This document shows positions 1 to 8,140 of a DNA stretch of 50,030 bases, one piece after another. The stretch's first letter is position 1. Each line of letters begins with the position of its first letter. Source of the DNA: Candidatus Anaerostipes excrementavium (lineage in GTDB: Bacteria; Bacillota; Clostridia; Lachnospirales; Lachnospiraceae); assembly GCA_019114985.1 (NCBI GenBank), contig DXEM01000028.1, forward strand, positions 1 to 50,030. The letters are read 5' to 3'. Made by a program: the position numbers and the translations under genes. The notes below the pieces were generated by a model, which had not been told where the DNA came from, searched no databases, and saw only the letters and a list, made by a program, of their open reading frames with translations.

Positions 1-131
1 TCTTCCATTCTTTGTCAAGAACTTTTTTAAGATTTTTTTCGTTGTCCTGATCATTCTCTGTCAGCAACTTTTGTATCTTATCACTTTCCATTGTTATTTG
101 TCAAGTGTTTTTTGCTCTTTTTTTGAATTTC
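1..131. repeat. Left copy of 131-bp inverted repeat (rRNA-operon promoter region)
   Basis: Bases 1-131 are the exact reverse complement of 49900-50030. Identity stops abruptly at base 132, although similarity continues for another 30 bases or so around a hairpin. The repeat contains outward-facing promoter elements on the minus strand, which points to the upstream region of an rRNA operon lying just beyond the left edge. The rRNA genes themselves are not in the window. Confidence 0.9.
75..104 (-). promoter_or_regulatory. Second tandem rRNA-type promoter (P2), left copy
   Basis: On the minus strand there is a TTGACA -35 (99-104), an 18-base spacer and a TAAGAT -10 (75-80). A further perfect TTGACA lies at 13-18, so a third promoter probably continues past the window edge. 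Tandem strong promoters with no coding sequence downstream are typical of rRNA operons. Confidence 0.7.
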
Positions 132-169
132 AATGATGTTTTCCTGTCTTTTCAAAAGACAGCTTAGTT

Positions 170-198
170 ATATTACCATGGCATTTCATCAATGTCAA
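170..198 (-). promoter_or_regulatory. First tandem rRNA-type promoter (P1), left copy
   Basis: On the minus strand there is a TTGACA -35 (193-198), a 17-base spacer and a TAATAT -10 (170-175). The expected start site is near 163. A perfect 9-bp hairpin at 144-162 would sit at the very 5' end of the transcript. This part lies outside the exact repeat but has a counterpart at 49830-49858 on the other edge. Confidence 0.7.
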
Positions 199-290
199 CT
201 ACTTTTTTGAATTTTTTCCAATTTCCTTCTACAATAGCGAAAAACAAAGATTTAGCCCAATTGTAAACCTTTCTTCTATAAAAAATATAA

Positions 291-329
291 TAGAAAACGC
301 CGCACTTTTTTATCAAAAGTACGACGCTT
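291..329 (-). terminator. Intrinsic terminator downstream of cvpA
   Basis: Arms 299-310 and 316-327 form a 12-bp stem with two G-U pairs and a 5-base loop. On the minus strand it is followed by TTTTC and a T-rich stretch. It would end the leftward transcript after the CvpA gene, before the rRNA-type promoters. Confidence 0.8.
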
Positions 330-337
330 TAAATTTT

Positions 338-856
338 CTAAAAATCAATTCCTGTGCTGTCTTCCAACATTTGTGTAAACGGATTGACCTCTATCAGCAT
401 TTCCATAATACCTCCCGGTCTTACAATCTCGGCATATTTTGAACTTAATCCGATCTTCGGCATCAAGGAAATGAAAAAACATACGAACATAATCACCAAA
501 AATCCTTTTGTGAATCCCAGAATGCCTCCTGCAAGCTTGTTTACAAATCCGATTCCCGGAAGTTGGTTGATCTTATTAATAAAGTGTATAAGAAATCCAA
601 AAAGAATTCGGACAATGATTGTTATCAATGCGAATGCAATAACATAAGCGATCTGATCTGTCACAAAATTCTGTGGCTGCTTTACAATATATTGTGCTGT
701 GATTCCTTTAAAAAGATCTGCAGTGTAATATGCAATCGCAAATGTTAGGATCCAAGCAGCTAACGAAAGAGCTGACTTTAAAAAGCCTTTTCGATATCCT
801 CTTACCACCTGAATGACTAAATACAACAATAAAATAATTGCAATTGTTTCTCCCAC
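338..856 (-). CDS. cvpA: CvpA family membrane protein
   Basis: This is a 172-residue integral membrane protein of the CvpA family (colicin V production protein family). It has about four hydrophobic segments, and the N-terminal part carries the family's GYRKGFLKS-type motif after the first helix. Members in Gram-positives are envelope proteins of poorly defined role. The start codon is GTG at 856, preceded by GGAGAG at a good distance; there is no better ATG. It begins 16 bases after the DUF5711 gene and is followed by a terminator, so it is the last gene of a leftward operon. Confidence 0.85.
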   Translation of the reverse strand: MGETIAIILLLYLVIQVVRGYRKGFLKSALSLAAWILTFAIAYYTADLFKGITAQYIVKQPQNFVTDQIAYVIAFALITIIVRILFGFLIHFINKINQLPGIGFVNKLAGGILGFTKGFLVIMFVCFFISLMPKIGLSSKYAEIVRPGGIMEMLIEVNPFTQMLEDSTGIDF

Positions 857-872
857 GTGTAACTCTCCATTT

Positions 873-2063
873 CTACCGCAAGCTTACGATTTCCATTCCA
901 TCCTCATAGGAAACCAAATATCTGCGGGCTTTTCCTGTTGGTGATATACCTAAAATTCTTTTGTCAAAATCGTGTTGGAACATCTCGTGACCTGCGAAAT
1001 TAAAAATCGAACAATGATAACTTCCGATCAGCAGTAATTCTTTATCGCCTAACGCAACCTTTGTAAAATCAGAAGAAAATCCATGAGACATGATTTCCCG
1101 GCCCGATTTATTAAATACCTTTGCCTCATACTGCTCCTCGCTCTTGCCTTTATTTTCCATAATGGCCGCAATATAATTCTCATTCACCGCAATACTCTGA
1201 ATGGATTCACTTAGATCGATTTCTTTTTTCTTAGATGGCCTGCGGCCTGTTTTAAATAAAACCAGCTTGTTGTCTCCCACAGCGCATAGCCTGGAGTCTC
1301 CCAAATAGTTGACCTTCGGAATAACAGTATCTTTAAAATCAAACCCTGCAATGAGACGGTCCTGTTTTTCTTTTCCCTCCGTTCCAAAATTATAGAACGC
1401 CACACGGCTCTTAGTCTCAATGCCATCAACAACCAAATAACTGACTGCCAGATCTTCTCCATCAGATGACAAGTCAATATCCACCGGATATCCGTTCTGT
1501 GTTGGTGTTGTCTTAATACTTACCAGCTTCTCATCTGCTGCCTCATAAAGTTCAATATAATTACCCTGATCTGACTGCAGCAATAAAGCGACTACTCCCT
1601 GTTCGGCAACCTCTACATCAAGAATCGGATAAGAAACACTTAAATTCTTCATATTCCCATCCTGATCCAAAAGCTTTACATCGTTCCCATTTTTAGAAGC
1701 AACCACTATATAATCCCCGCAATAGGAAGAAATCGGACTTCTTACGGAAAAAGTCTTGCTCCATTCGGTATTGCCTTTGCTGTCAAGCATTGAAATCCCA
1801 TCTTCGTCATAACAGATCGTCCCATTTTTATACGCAAATGATTGAACGGAATCTGACATCTCCGTGGAAATCTTTTTCACGCTGCTCATCTTACGATATG
1901 TGCGATACCGATATGCCAGAAAAGTCAGGACCAATACCAACGCCAATATTATTATCAATATTTGCCGGTATCTCTTCTTTTTCTCTCGGAGTATGATCGC
2001 ATATTGGACATCCTCACTGTTATTGACATAAAGAGAAAATCCTGATCTCGTCTTTTGTTCCAT
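873..2063 (-). CDS. DUF5711-type membrane-anchored beta-propeller-like protein
   Basis: A 396-residue protein with a short basic cytoplasmic N-terminus, one transmembrane helix at about residues 35-51, and a long extracellular domain of repeated short beta-strand blocks (for example the SKGNTEW and DQDGNMKN turns). The pattern suggests a beta-propeller without recognised catalytic motifs. I believe it matches the DUF5711 family of Clostridia, usually found beside cvpA as here; this is from memory. GGAAGGAG precedes the ATG. It is probably co-transcribed with the CvpA gene 16 bases downstream. Function is unknown; a surface sensing or scaffold role is only a guess. Confidence 0.7.
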   Translation of the reverse strand: MEQKTRSGFSLYVNNSEDVQYAIILREKKKRYRQILIIILALVLVLTFLAYRYRTYRKMSSVKKISTEMSDSVQSFAYKNGTICYDEDGISMLDSKGNTEWSKTFSVRSPISSYCGDYIVVASKNGNDVKLLDQDGNMKNLSVSYPILDVEVAEQGVVALLLQSDQGNYIELYEAADEKLVSIKTTPTQNGYPVDIDLSSDGEDLAVSYLVVDGIETKSRVAFYNFGTEGKEKQDRLIAGFDFKDTVIPKVNYLGDSRLCAVGDNKLVLFKTGRRPSKKKEIDLSESIQSIAVNENYIAAIMENKGKSEEQYEAKVFNKSGREIMSHGFSSDFTKVALGDKELLLIGSYHCSIFNFAGHEMFQHDFDKRILGISPTGKARRYLVSYEDGMEIVSLR

Positions 2064-2174
2064 AAAGCTCCTTCCATTCTCTTCATCTTATCATTCGATA
2101 GTAATTTATTATACAACATCCTTTATCTTACGTCCAGTGAAAAGCTTCATCCTCATTTATATATATCTGCCTTT

Positions 2175-3278
2175 TCATTCTTCCGGAAGATTTAACTTTT
2201 GACCGGGATAAATCCGATCTCCATCTTCAATATTATTCATTTCTTTGATCTGCTGTACCTTTTTTTGTGTTCCATATTTTCTTACACTGATTGATACAAG
2301 AGTATCTCCTTTTCGTACCACATAGACCTGAGAAGAAGCACTGCTTTGTGCCGCGGTCGTTTCTGTAGCAGTTTCCGTCTTCTCTGTTTCCGAAGAGGCT
2401 TTCTCTGTGTCTGAACTTGCCGTTTCCAATGTTGAAGGAATTTGATCTTCCTCATCATCCGCAATCTGTTGGCTAACGCCATCTCCCATAGTTTCTACAG
2501 CACCTCGTACCATATCTTTTAAATCCATTGTCGGATTCTCTTTCGCATAATAGTACATCGTTCCCCCAACCATCACGACCATAGCTGCTGCCGTAACAGA
2601 AGCCGCCTTTCGAATCACTCCTCTGCGGTTATTGGCTTTTGCTTTCTTGGAAATCTTCTCTCTGAACTGGCGGATCACTTTCTCGTCTCTTTGAGCTTCC
2701 AACATATTTTCATATGACTCTGCCTCTCTGATCTTTTGATTCCTTTCTACCAGATAATCCTGCATCATCGGATTTCTCTCATAATATATGTAATAACCGC
2801 TTTGCCTGGCCAGGTCTTGTCCACGATAGACATAAAATGCATCTTCTTGTTCCAGGTGATCTACCATATAAAGGACTTTTCCTTCCCCCGGAAAATTCTC
2901 AAAATGAGTCTTTTTGATCTTGTCATTCAGCCTTACAGAAAAACCCATGCGAGACAGACCCCATCCCATAATCTCTAAATCAGGAAAAAATCGGTCTTTT
3001 TGCTGATAAATTTCTCTCCAAACCGCATCATCAAAAACAGCTTCATCCAAATCCAGTTCCAGATTCTGTCCCTCGATTGCTCCTCGAATAAAAATCACCG
3101 TGTCATTGTTTATATTTTTCTTTTCACCAAATAGTATCGCGCCTCGGACAAACGTATTTCGATCCATTGCCAGAGCATTTAAAAATGTAATTACGTAATC
3201 TTCAATGTATACTTTTGTATGACCTACCGGACTTCCAATCTGCCGGATATTTTTTGGCAATTGCTGTTCTGTCTTCAC
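2175..3278 (-). CDS. LysM membrane protein with degenerate MPN/JAB-like N-terminal domain
   Basis: With the start used here the protein has 367 residues. Residues about 22-169 have an alpha/beta pattern resembling an MPN (JAB1/Mov34) domain, including a GW at 105-106 and an Asp at 119, but the two histidines of the JAMM motif are replaced (G-W-G-L-S-R-M-G). A charged helix follows, then one membrane helix (about 226-244), an acidic Ser/Thr-rich linker and a C-terminal LysM domain (about 318-365) that should bind peptidoglycan. An upstream in-frame GTG at 3347 is possible, but GTG at 3278 has GGGAGG seven bases before it, and 3347 has no ribosome binding site. The LysM call is firm; the MPN call is inference from the pattern. 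Confidence 0.75.
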   Translation of the reverse strand: MKTEQQLPKNIRQIGSPVGHTKVYIEDYVITFLNALAMDRNTFVRGAILFGEKKNINNDTVIFIRGAIEGQNLELDLDEAVFDDAVWREIYQQKDRFFPDLEIMGWGLSRMGFSVRLNDKIKKTHFENFPGEGKVLYMVDHLEQEDAFYVYRGQDLARQSGYYIYYERNPMMQDYLVERNQKIREAESYENMLEAQRDEKVIRQFREKISKKAKANNRRGVIRKAASVTAAAMVVMVGGTMYYYAKENPTMDLKDMVRGAVETMGDGVSQQIADDEEDQIPSTLETASSDTEKASSETEKTETATETTAAQSSASSQVYVVRKGDTLVSISVRKYGTQKKVQQIKEMNNIEDGDRIYPGQKLNLPEE

Positions 3279-3447
3279 AAAAAAGCCTCCCTTTCTACTA
3301 TAATAAGGAGACTTTAGCACATCGTTTTTATTTTTTTTATCAAACACCGTCGAAAGAATCCAACTTTTTTTCTACATACTTTCCTCTCTTTTGTATAAAC
3401 TAGGAAGACAGCACAAATGCGACAATAAAAGCTTTGGAGGTCTACTT

Positions 3448-4017
3448 ATGTTTTTTCCCAATAAAATATCTTATTACTGGCCATCTGATACACACGCATT
3501 CCAAAATTTCCAAAAAGATCTCCAAGCTCTGTTGAAAAAGCGGCGCAGAAAAAAACAGCCGCTGATCATCGTCTGCATCGGTACAGACCGTGCGACCGGC
3601 GACTGCCTTGGTCCATTAGTCGGACAATATCTTCAAAATCATTCCTCTTTTTGCTCCATCTATGGCAGCCTTTCCAGGCCTGTTCATGCCAAAAATCTAA
3701 AAAAAACAATCTATGATATCTATTCGATCTATGAAGATCCTTTTATTATCGCCATCGATGCCTGTCTGGGATGTGAAGAACATGTTGGTTCTATCACACT
3801 TTCTTCTATGCCCCTATTTCCCGGCCAGGGCGTCTCGAAACAACTTCCGGCAATCGGAGATATCTCAATTACCGGCATTGTCAACCGAACTTCTGACCAA
3901 AATGAACAAATGATTCAAAATACTCGTTTGCAGATTGTAATCAGACTAGCTTCTTTTATATCTTCGGGTATTGAGAACTCTTTTATATCTCCAACTTCAT
4001 ATCGCCGTTTTTTATAA
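3448..4017 (+). CDS. yyaC: YyaC family spore protease-like protein
   Basis: A 189-residue protein matching the YyaC family, which is related to the germination protease GPR and occurs in spore formers. The conserved IGTDRATGD block is at residues 44-52 and DACLG at 104-108; the acidic residues in these blocks are the presumed active site. The start at 3448 follows GGAGG at seven bases; the open frame extends upstream to 3391 without a ribosome binding site. In Bacillus subtilis yyaC also lies near the origin, close to soj-spo0J. The last 35 bases overlap the end of the convergent PTS EIIC-like gene, so no intergenic terminator separates the two. Confidence 0.88.
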   Translation: MFFPNKISYYWPSDTHAFQNFQKDLQALLKKRRRKKQPLIIVCIGTDRATGDCLGPLVGQYLQNHSSFCSIYGSLSRPVHAKNLKKTIYDIYSIYEDPFIIAIDACLGCEEHVGSITLSSMPLFPGQGVSKQLPAIGDISITGIVNRTSDQNEQMIQNTRLQIVIRLASFISSGIENSFISPTSYRRFL

Positions 4018-5029
4018 TCCCGATTCTTCTCATTCCTTCTGCTATCAGATATGCTAAGACTGCAGGCGTAGCTATGTACATGAAAAAAGTCAGAAGAACT
4101 ACAGCGCCTTCTCCTGTCCCCATCGTCTTTAATGCACACATAGGAGCATACAGCCCTGTCGTTCCCATCACTGCTCCCAGCGAATTATTGGTTAAGCCAA
4201 AAATTGCTGCCGATACAGCTCCCAGAATCGCACTGGATAAGATTGTAGGAATCCAAATCCAAGGTTTCCGTATGATATTTGGAATCTGCAGCATAGAGGT
4301 GCCGATCCCTTGGGCGAAAAACCCTTCCATTCCATTTTCCCGAAAGCTGGCTGCCGCAAATCCTATCATCTGAGCACTGCAGCCAATTGCTGCGGCTCCC
4401 GCTGCCGCCCCTGATAACGATAAATCAGATGCAAAGGCAATCGGATCAATTGGAAGCGTGCATCCGATTCCGGCTGCAGCAGACACGACGGCTCCCATAA
4501 TCATCGGTGACTGCTCGGCGCCCCAATGAATCATTTCCACAAGCTTTCCCATCAAAACTTCGACATAGGGGCTAACAAAAATGCCAACTGCTCCACCTGC
4601 CAGAATCGTCACAACCGGCGCCAGACAAACTGCTAACTTTGTTTTGCCGATCAGCAGTCTTCCAAGCTCAATTCCTACATACGCCGCGGCAAAAGCAGAC
4701 AAAGGCTGTCCCGGACCTTCCAGCAGAATTCCTTCTCCATTGATTAACGATCCATTCAAAATCTCTGTTCCATAAGCACCAATCATTCCTGCTGCTGCCG
4801 CCGAGATTGAAATCAAAACAGATTCTCCAAGCTTAGACGCAATTCCTGCTCCGATTCCCGCTCCCGCAAAGACTTTTAATACCGCTGCTGCCCTGCCAAA
4901 AAGCACTCCTATATTTCCTCCGATCAGATCTCCCACCTGCATAAGGATCATTCCAAAGACAAAGGTGCAGAACCATCCTGCCGTCATGCCGTTGAGACCA
5001 TCTCTAAAAATTCTTTTTATGATATTCAT
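3983..5029 (-). CDS. PTS EIIC_2-type membrane protein
   Basis: A 348-residue, Gly/Ala-rich polytopic membrane protein with roughly eight to ten hydrophobic segments. It resembles the EIIC_2 group of phosphotransferase-system permeases. No IIA or IIB domain is fused or adjacent, so its sugar and partners cannot be read from context; the orphan IIA at about 13.2-13.6 kb is of a different (mannitol/fructose) type. AAGCGTCTTA-type sequence and GGAGGAAAG precede the ATG. The 3' end overlaps the convergent yyaC gene. Some members of such families may not be sugar transporters, so the substrate is left open. Confidence 0.7.
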   Translation of the reverse strand: MNIIKRIFRDGLNGMTAGWFCTFVFGMILMQVGDLIGGNIGVLFGRAAAVLKVFAGAGIGAGIASKLGESVLISISAAAAGMIGAYGTEILNGSLINGEGILLEGPGQPLSAFAAAYVGIELGRLLIGKTKLAVCLAPVVTILAGGAVGIFVSPYVEVLMGKLVEMIHWGAEQSPMIMGAVVSAAAGIGCTLPIDPIAFASDLSLSGAAAGAAAIGCSAQMIGFAAASFRENGMEGFFAQGIGTSMLQIPNIIRKPWIWIPTILSSAILGAVSAAIFGLTNNSLGAVMGTTGLYAPMCALKTMGTGEGAVVLLTFFMYIATPAVLAYLIAEGMRRIGIIKNGDMKLEI

Positions 5030-5152
5030 TTTCTTTCCTCCAAGCGTCTTATTTCCAGTATATCATAAGAATTTTCCTTTACAAGGAACAAAAATACCAA
5101 TATACTAAAATTTAAAGCAACTATTCATATTCACTTAGAAAGCGAGCACTTT

Positions 5153-5416
5153 ATGTTTCGAATGTGGGGAAAAATCTTCCAGGGAAATCGTTTAAAAAAA
5201 GATACTGTTGTTTGTATCGATTGTGATTTGAACCGAACCAGAAAAGTCTATCAGGCATTAGAAGAAATCTGCTATGAATTCGACCTTTCAAAACCTCTTT
5301 GGCTGGAATCGAATCAACAAGATTTTATTCGCACCAGTAAGACTCGATTTACAAAAGACAGTTTTATAGAGGATATTGATTTTGATTATTTGGAAATTCA
5401 AGTAATCGAAGAGTAA
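5153..5416 (+). CDS. Small hypothetical protein, 87 aa
   Basis: An 87-residue soluble protein with a basic N-terminal third and an acidic C-terminus. The centre has a CIDCD sequence and a helix predicted by RKVYQALEEICYEF; the pattern suggests a small alpha/beta fold. I do not recognise the family. The ribosome binding site is weak (AGAAAGCGAG before the ATG), and an alternative ATG lies three codons in at 5162. It is transcribed away from the PTS EIIC-like gene and sits 86 bases before the sigma-factor gene, with a separate promoter for the latter. Confidence 0.6.
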   Translation: MFRMWGKIFQGNRLKKDTVVCIDCDLNRTRKVYQALEEICYEFDLSKPLWLESNQQDFIRTSKTRFTKDSFIEDIDFDYLEIQVIEE

Positions 5417-5437
5417 TTTATTCAAGAATATTTATAG

Positions 5438-5466
5438 TTTACAGCTTCATTATATTTGAGTATACT
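5438..5466 (+). promoter_or_regulatory. Probable promoter of the sigma/anti-sigma operon
   Basis: TTTACA (5438-5443), a 17-base spacer and TATACT (5461-5466) give a start near 5473, leaving a leader of about 30 bases with GGAAAGAG before the ATG at 5503. A second TATAAT at 5480-5485 would start too close to the gene to include the ribosome binding site. Confidence 0.5.
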
Positions 5467-5502
5467 AATTGTTATAGACTATAATTTGGAAAGAGTGAAT
5501 AT

Positions 5503-6057
5503 ATGAAGCGAAAGAACCTGCGGCCTGTTGGCAGTCATATAACAGAATACGTTGCCGATATTTACAAAGAATACGCAGGTAAATTATTCTATGCGGCATT
5601 CAAATATACTTCAAACAATCACACTGCAGAAGACGCAGTGCAGAGAGTCTTTGAAAAAGTCCTGCTGTACCCAAAAAGTATTTTAAACGTTCCTGAAGAA
5701 GAGGTTCTTTATTTTCTTTCCGCCATACTTCGCAATGTAATGTATACAATGGCTGATGAAGAAAGGAAGAACTCCCATCTTTCTTTGGATTATGAAGATG
5801 GAAATGAATCTTACAACTTAGAAGACCCGGAAAACGCTTACTTACGATTCATTAATTTAGAGTCCGTGAAGGAAAAGCTTGCACAGTTAAAACCTCCGTT
5901 GTGTGACACCATGTTGTTCCATTACGTCTATGGTTTCAAGTACAGAGAAATCGCCGATATGTTTCACATTTCTGAAAGGGCGGTAACCAAACGGATTGCT
6001 TTGGCAAAGAAAGAATTGAGAAAGATGTTTCGAAAAGAGGATTTCTATGAAAGATAA
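5503..6057 (+). CDS. ECF-type RNA polymerase sigma factor
   Basis: A 184-residue sigma-70 family protein of extracytoplasmic-function size. Region 2 covers about residues 20-75 (HTAEDAVQRVF is the typical core-binding helix) and region 4 about 125-175, with the helix-turn-helix in FKYREIADMFHISERAV. No region 3 is present. The stop overlaps the following gene by 11 bases, the usual arrangement with a cognate anti-sigma factor. Together they form a two-gene operon ended by a strong terminator. The signal and regulon are unknown; autoregulation is common in the family but no clear ECF promoter was found. Confidence 0.85.
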   Translation: MKRKNLRPVGSHITEYVADIYKEYAGKLFYAAFKYTSNNHTAEDAVQRVFEKVLLYPKSILNVPEEEVLYFLSAILRNVMYTMADEERKNSHLSLDYEDGNESYNLEDPENAYLRFINLESVKEKLAQLKPPLCDTMLFHYVYGFKYREIADMFHISERAVTKRIALAKKELRKMFRKEDFYER

Positions 6058-6748
6058 CAAAAAGAAAATTGAAGAACAGGAACGGCTTTTGGATCACTTG
6101 ATTGAATACGGCGGAAGACAGCTGATCGATGAAGAGATTCAGAAATTTGAAGACCTTCCGGAGATGGAAATCCCGAAAGACTTGGATGACCGTATGGACA
6201 AGATGTTTGAGGATGCGTATCGGCAAGAAACACGAAAAGAACGAATCCATCTTGGCAAGAAGATTGCCGCCGGCGCTGTTATTATCATAGGCGCTGCATC
6301 TGTCACGGCCATGAATGTAAAAGCCTTTCGAGAACCTATTTTAAATTTTATTTTCCGAAGTTCTGATGATGACAATCGTACAAAAGTTGATATTCGAGAG
6401 ACTGATAGTATAGAAGATCAATTTGAATTCGGATACATACCGGAAGGATATGAATGTGTAAAAGAAAATTATGTCAATGACCATTCTTATATTGCTTATC
6501 AATTTGAAAACAGCAACAAAAATAACATTTATATTTACATACAACTAAATACAGATTTTGATGCTTATCAAAATATGGATAAATCTTCTTATACAAAAAT
6601 CAATAAAGAAAATATTTCTTATTATTTTATCCAAGGATCCAACAATAAATTATTATGGTATCGCCAGAACATTATATTTACAATATCATCAACTTTAAAT
6701 GAAACTAATATGATTAAAATAGCAGAAAATATAAAAATAAATAATTGA
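6047..6748 (+). CDS. Membrane anti-sigma factor-like protein with DUF4367 domain
   Basis: A 233-residue protein with a charged cytoplasmic N-terminal part (1-70), one membrane helix (about 72-90) and an extracellular domain (about 115-233) whose GYIPEGY start and alternating strands fit DUF4367. This layout, and the 11-base overlap with the ECF sigma gene, indicate the cognate anti-sigma factor. No zinc-binding HxxxCxxC motif is present, so it is not a ZAS-type anti-sigma. AGAGGATTT precedes the ATG. The extracellular part is notably rich in Asn, Ile and Tyr codons, AT-richer than the N-terminal part. Confidence 0.8.
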   Translation: MKDNKKKIEEQERLLDHLIEYGGRQLIDEEIQKFEDLPEMEIPKDLDDRMDKMFEDAYRQETRKERIHLGKKIAAGAVIIIGAASVTAMNVKAFREPILNFIFRSSDDDNRTKVDIRETDSIEDQFEFGYIPEGYECVKENYVNDHSYIAYQFENSNKNNIYIYIQLNTDFDAYQNMDKSSYTKINKENISYYFIQGSNNKLLWYRQNIIFTISSTLNETNMIKIAENIKINN

Positions 6749-6790
6749 ATTTTGGTATAGTCATGAGTGACTATACCAAAATATTTTTAA
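6749..6790 (+). terminator. Strong terminator after anti-sigma gene
   Basis: A perfect 14-bp stem (6750-6763 with 6768-6781), a 4-base loop and a T-rich tail (ATTTTT) lie directly after the anti-sigma gene. Confidence 0.9.
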
Positions 6791-6799
6791 ATTAATTAT

Positions 6800-6829
6800 A
6801 AAATTGGCTTACAACTTGTAAGCCAATTC
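6800..6829 (-). terminator. Terminator of the DUF1016 nuclease gene
   Basis: An 11-bp perfect stem (6802-6812 with 6818-6828) and a 5-base loop lie just past the nuclease stop codon on the minus strand. The tail is only moderately T-rich. Confidence 0.6.
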
Positions 6830-6830
6830 A

Positions 6831-7874
6831 TTATAACAATTCTTTTTCAATTTCTTCAATCGTAGGAAGGCTACTTTTATATTCCTCACGAAGCACTTTT
6901 GTAAATTCATATTGTGCAATTCCTATTGGTTGAGATATATCATCAAGTGCATATTCTGCTACCACATCATCTTTGTTTTTACAAATCAAAATACCTATTG
7001 TTTGATTATCTTCTTCCATTTTCATACTCCTATTAACCGCAGTTATATAAAAATTCAGTTTTCCTGCAAATTCTGGCTTAAATTTTTCTGTCTTTAATTC
7101 CACCACTACATAACAATGGAGACGTACGTGGTAAAAAAGTAAATCCATATAAAAATCACTTTCACCTACTTTTATACGCACCTGCTTTCCAAGATATGAA
7201 AACCCCGTTCCTAATTCTAATAAAAACTGTGTTATTTGGTTCACAAGAGCCGCTTCTAACTCCTTCTCATCAAACTTCTTTCGTAAAGTCAAAAAATCAA
7301 AATTATATGGATCTTTTAATGCCTGTTCTGCCAAATCAGATTGAGGCTCTGGAAGTTTTAGCTGGAAGTTATTTATTGCTTTTCCTTGATGTTCATATAA
7401 CCCACTGTCTATTTGATGTTCTAATACTTTTCTGCTCCAGCCATTATCTAATGTTTTTTGAATGTAGAATAATGCTTCAGAAATATTCTTACATTTATAC
7501 ATAATTCGTTGATTATGTCCCCATGGAATGCTCTTAACCATTTTTTCGATTATTTTCATTTCATTTACATCTTCTTTTGTATTATAGAATTTATACCAAT
7601 AACGGATATTTTTTAAATTCTGCGCAGAAAAACCTGACATATTTGGAAATGATCTTTTCAAATCTTTACTCATTGTAGACAAGAAGCCATCTCCCCATTT
7701 AGAACTTGCCTGCTTAGTTACAATATCCTTTCCTAAATCCCAGTATAAATTCAGCAGCTCATTATTAACTTTAATAGCAGCTTTTATCTGACTATGCCTT
7801 ATCTTACTTTTTATATCAGTTATCCATGTTATATAATCATCTGTCACAACAAAATGGTTCTCTCTTTTTACCAT
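6831..7874 (-). CDS. DUF1016 (YhcG-type) PD-(D/E)XK nuclease
   Basis: A 347-residue protein with the two-part layout of the YhcG family: an N-terminal DUF1016 helical domain (about 10-140, with WGDGFLSTMSKDL and SAQNLKNIRYWYKFY) and a C-terminal PD-(D/E)XK nuclease domain (about 165-345). The presumed active-site residues are Asp244 in YMDLLFY, and Glu259 and Lys261 in VVELKTEKF; all are present. The start at 7874 follows GAGGAAA; an upstream ATG at 7907 lacks a ribosome binding site. The gene stands alone and is AT-richer than its surroundings, fitting horizontal acquisition. Family members occur near restriction-modification and other defence genes, but none is adjacent here. Confidence 0.88.
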   Translation of the reverse strand: MVKRENHFVVTDDYITWITDIKSKIRHSQIKAAIKVNNELLNLYWDLGKDIVTKQASSKWGDGFLSTMSKDLKRSFPNMSGFSAQNLKNIRYWYKFYNTKEDVNEMKIIEKMVKSIPWGHNQRIMYKCKNISEALFYIQKTLDNGWSRKVLEHQIDSGLYEHQGKAINNFQLKLPEPQSDLAEQALKDPYNFDFLTLRKKFDEKELEAALVNQITQFLLELGTGFSYLGKQVRIKVGESDFYMDLLFYHVRLHCYVVVELKTEKFKPEFAGKLNFYITAVNRSMKMEEDNQTIGILICKNKDDVVAEYALDDISQPIGIAQYEFTKVLREEYKSSLPTIEEIEKELL

Positions 7875-8140
7875 AAATATTTCCTCTATTAGTATTTCTT
7901 CTCTCATTAATTTTATTCAATAAGCAATTATATTTTTATTTCTAACCCAAAATCTATATCTAATTAGTATCAAAACACAGTTGATGTTATTAAAAATTTG
8001 TCAGCTCCCATAACATTAGAAACTCTCTGCTTAAAGTAATAAAATATCATTTATTTACTTTAGATTTCTCATTCATCTTATTTTTTACCTTTTCTATCTA
8101 TAGCGAATTTTTATAACAGTAAGGATAGAAAGGATTTTTT

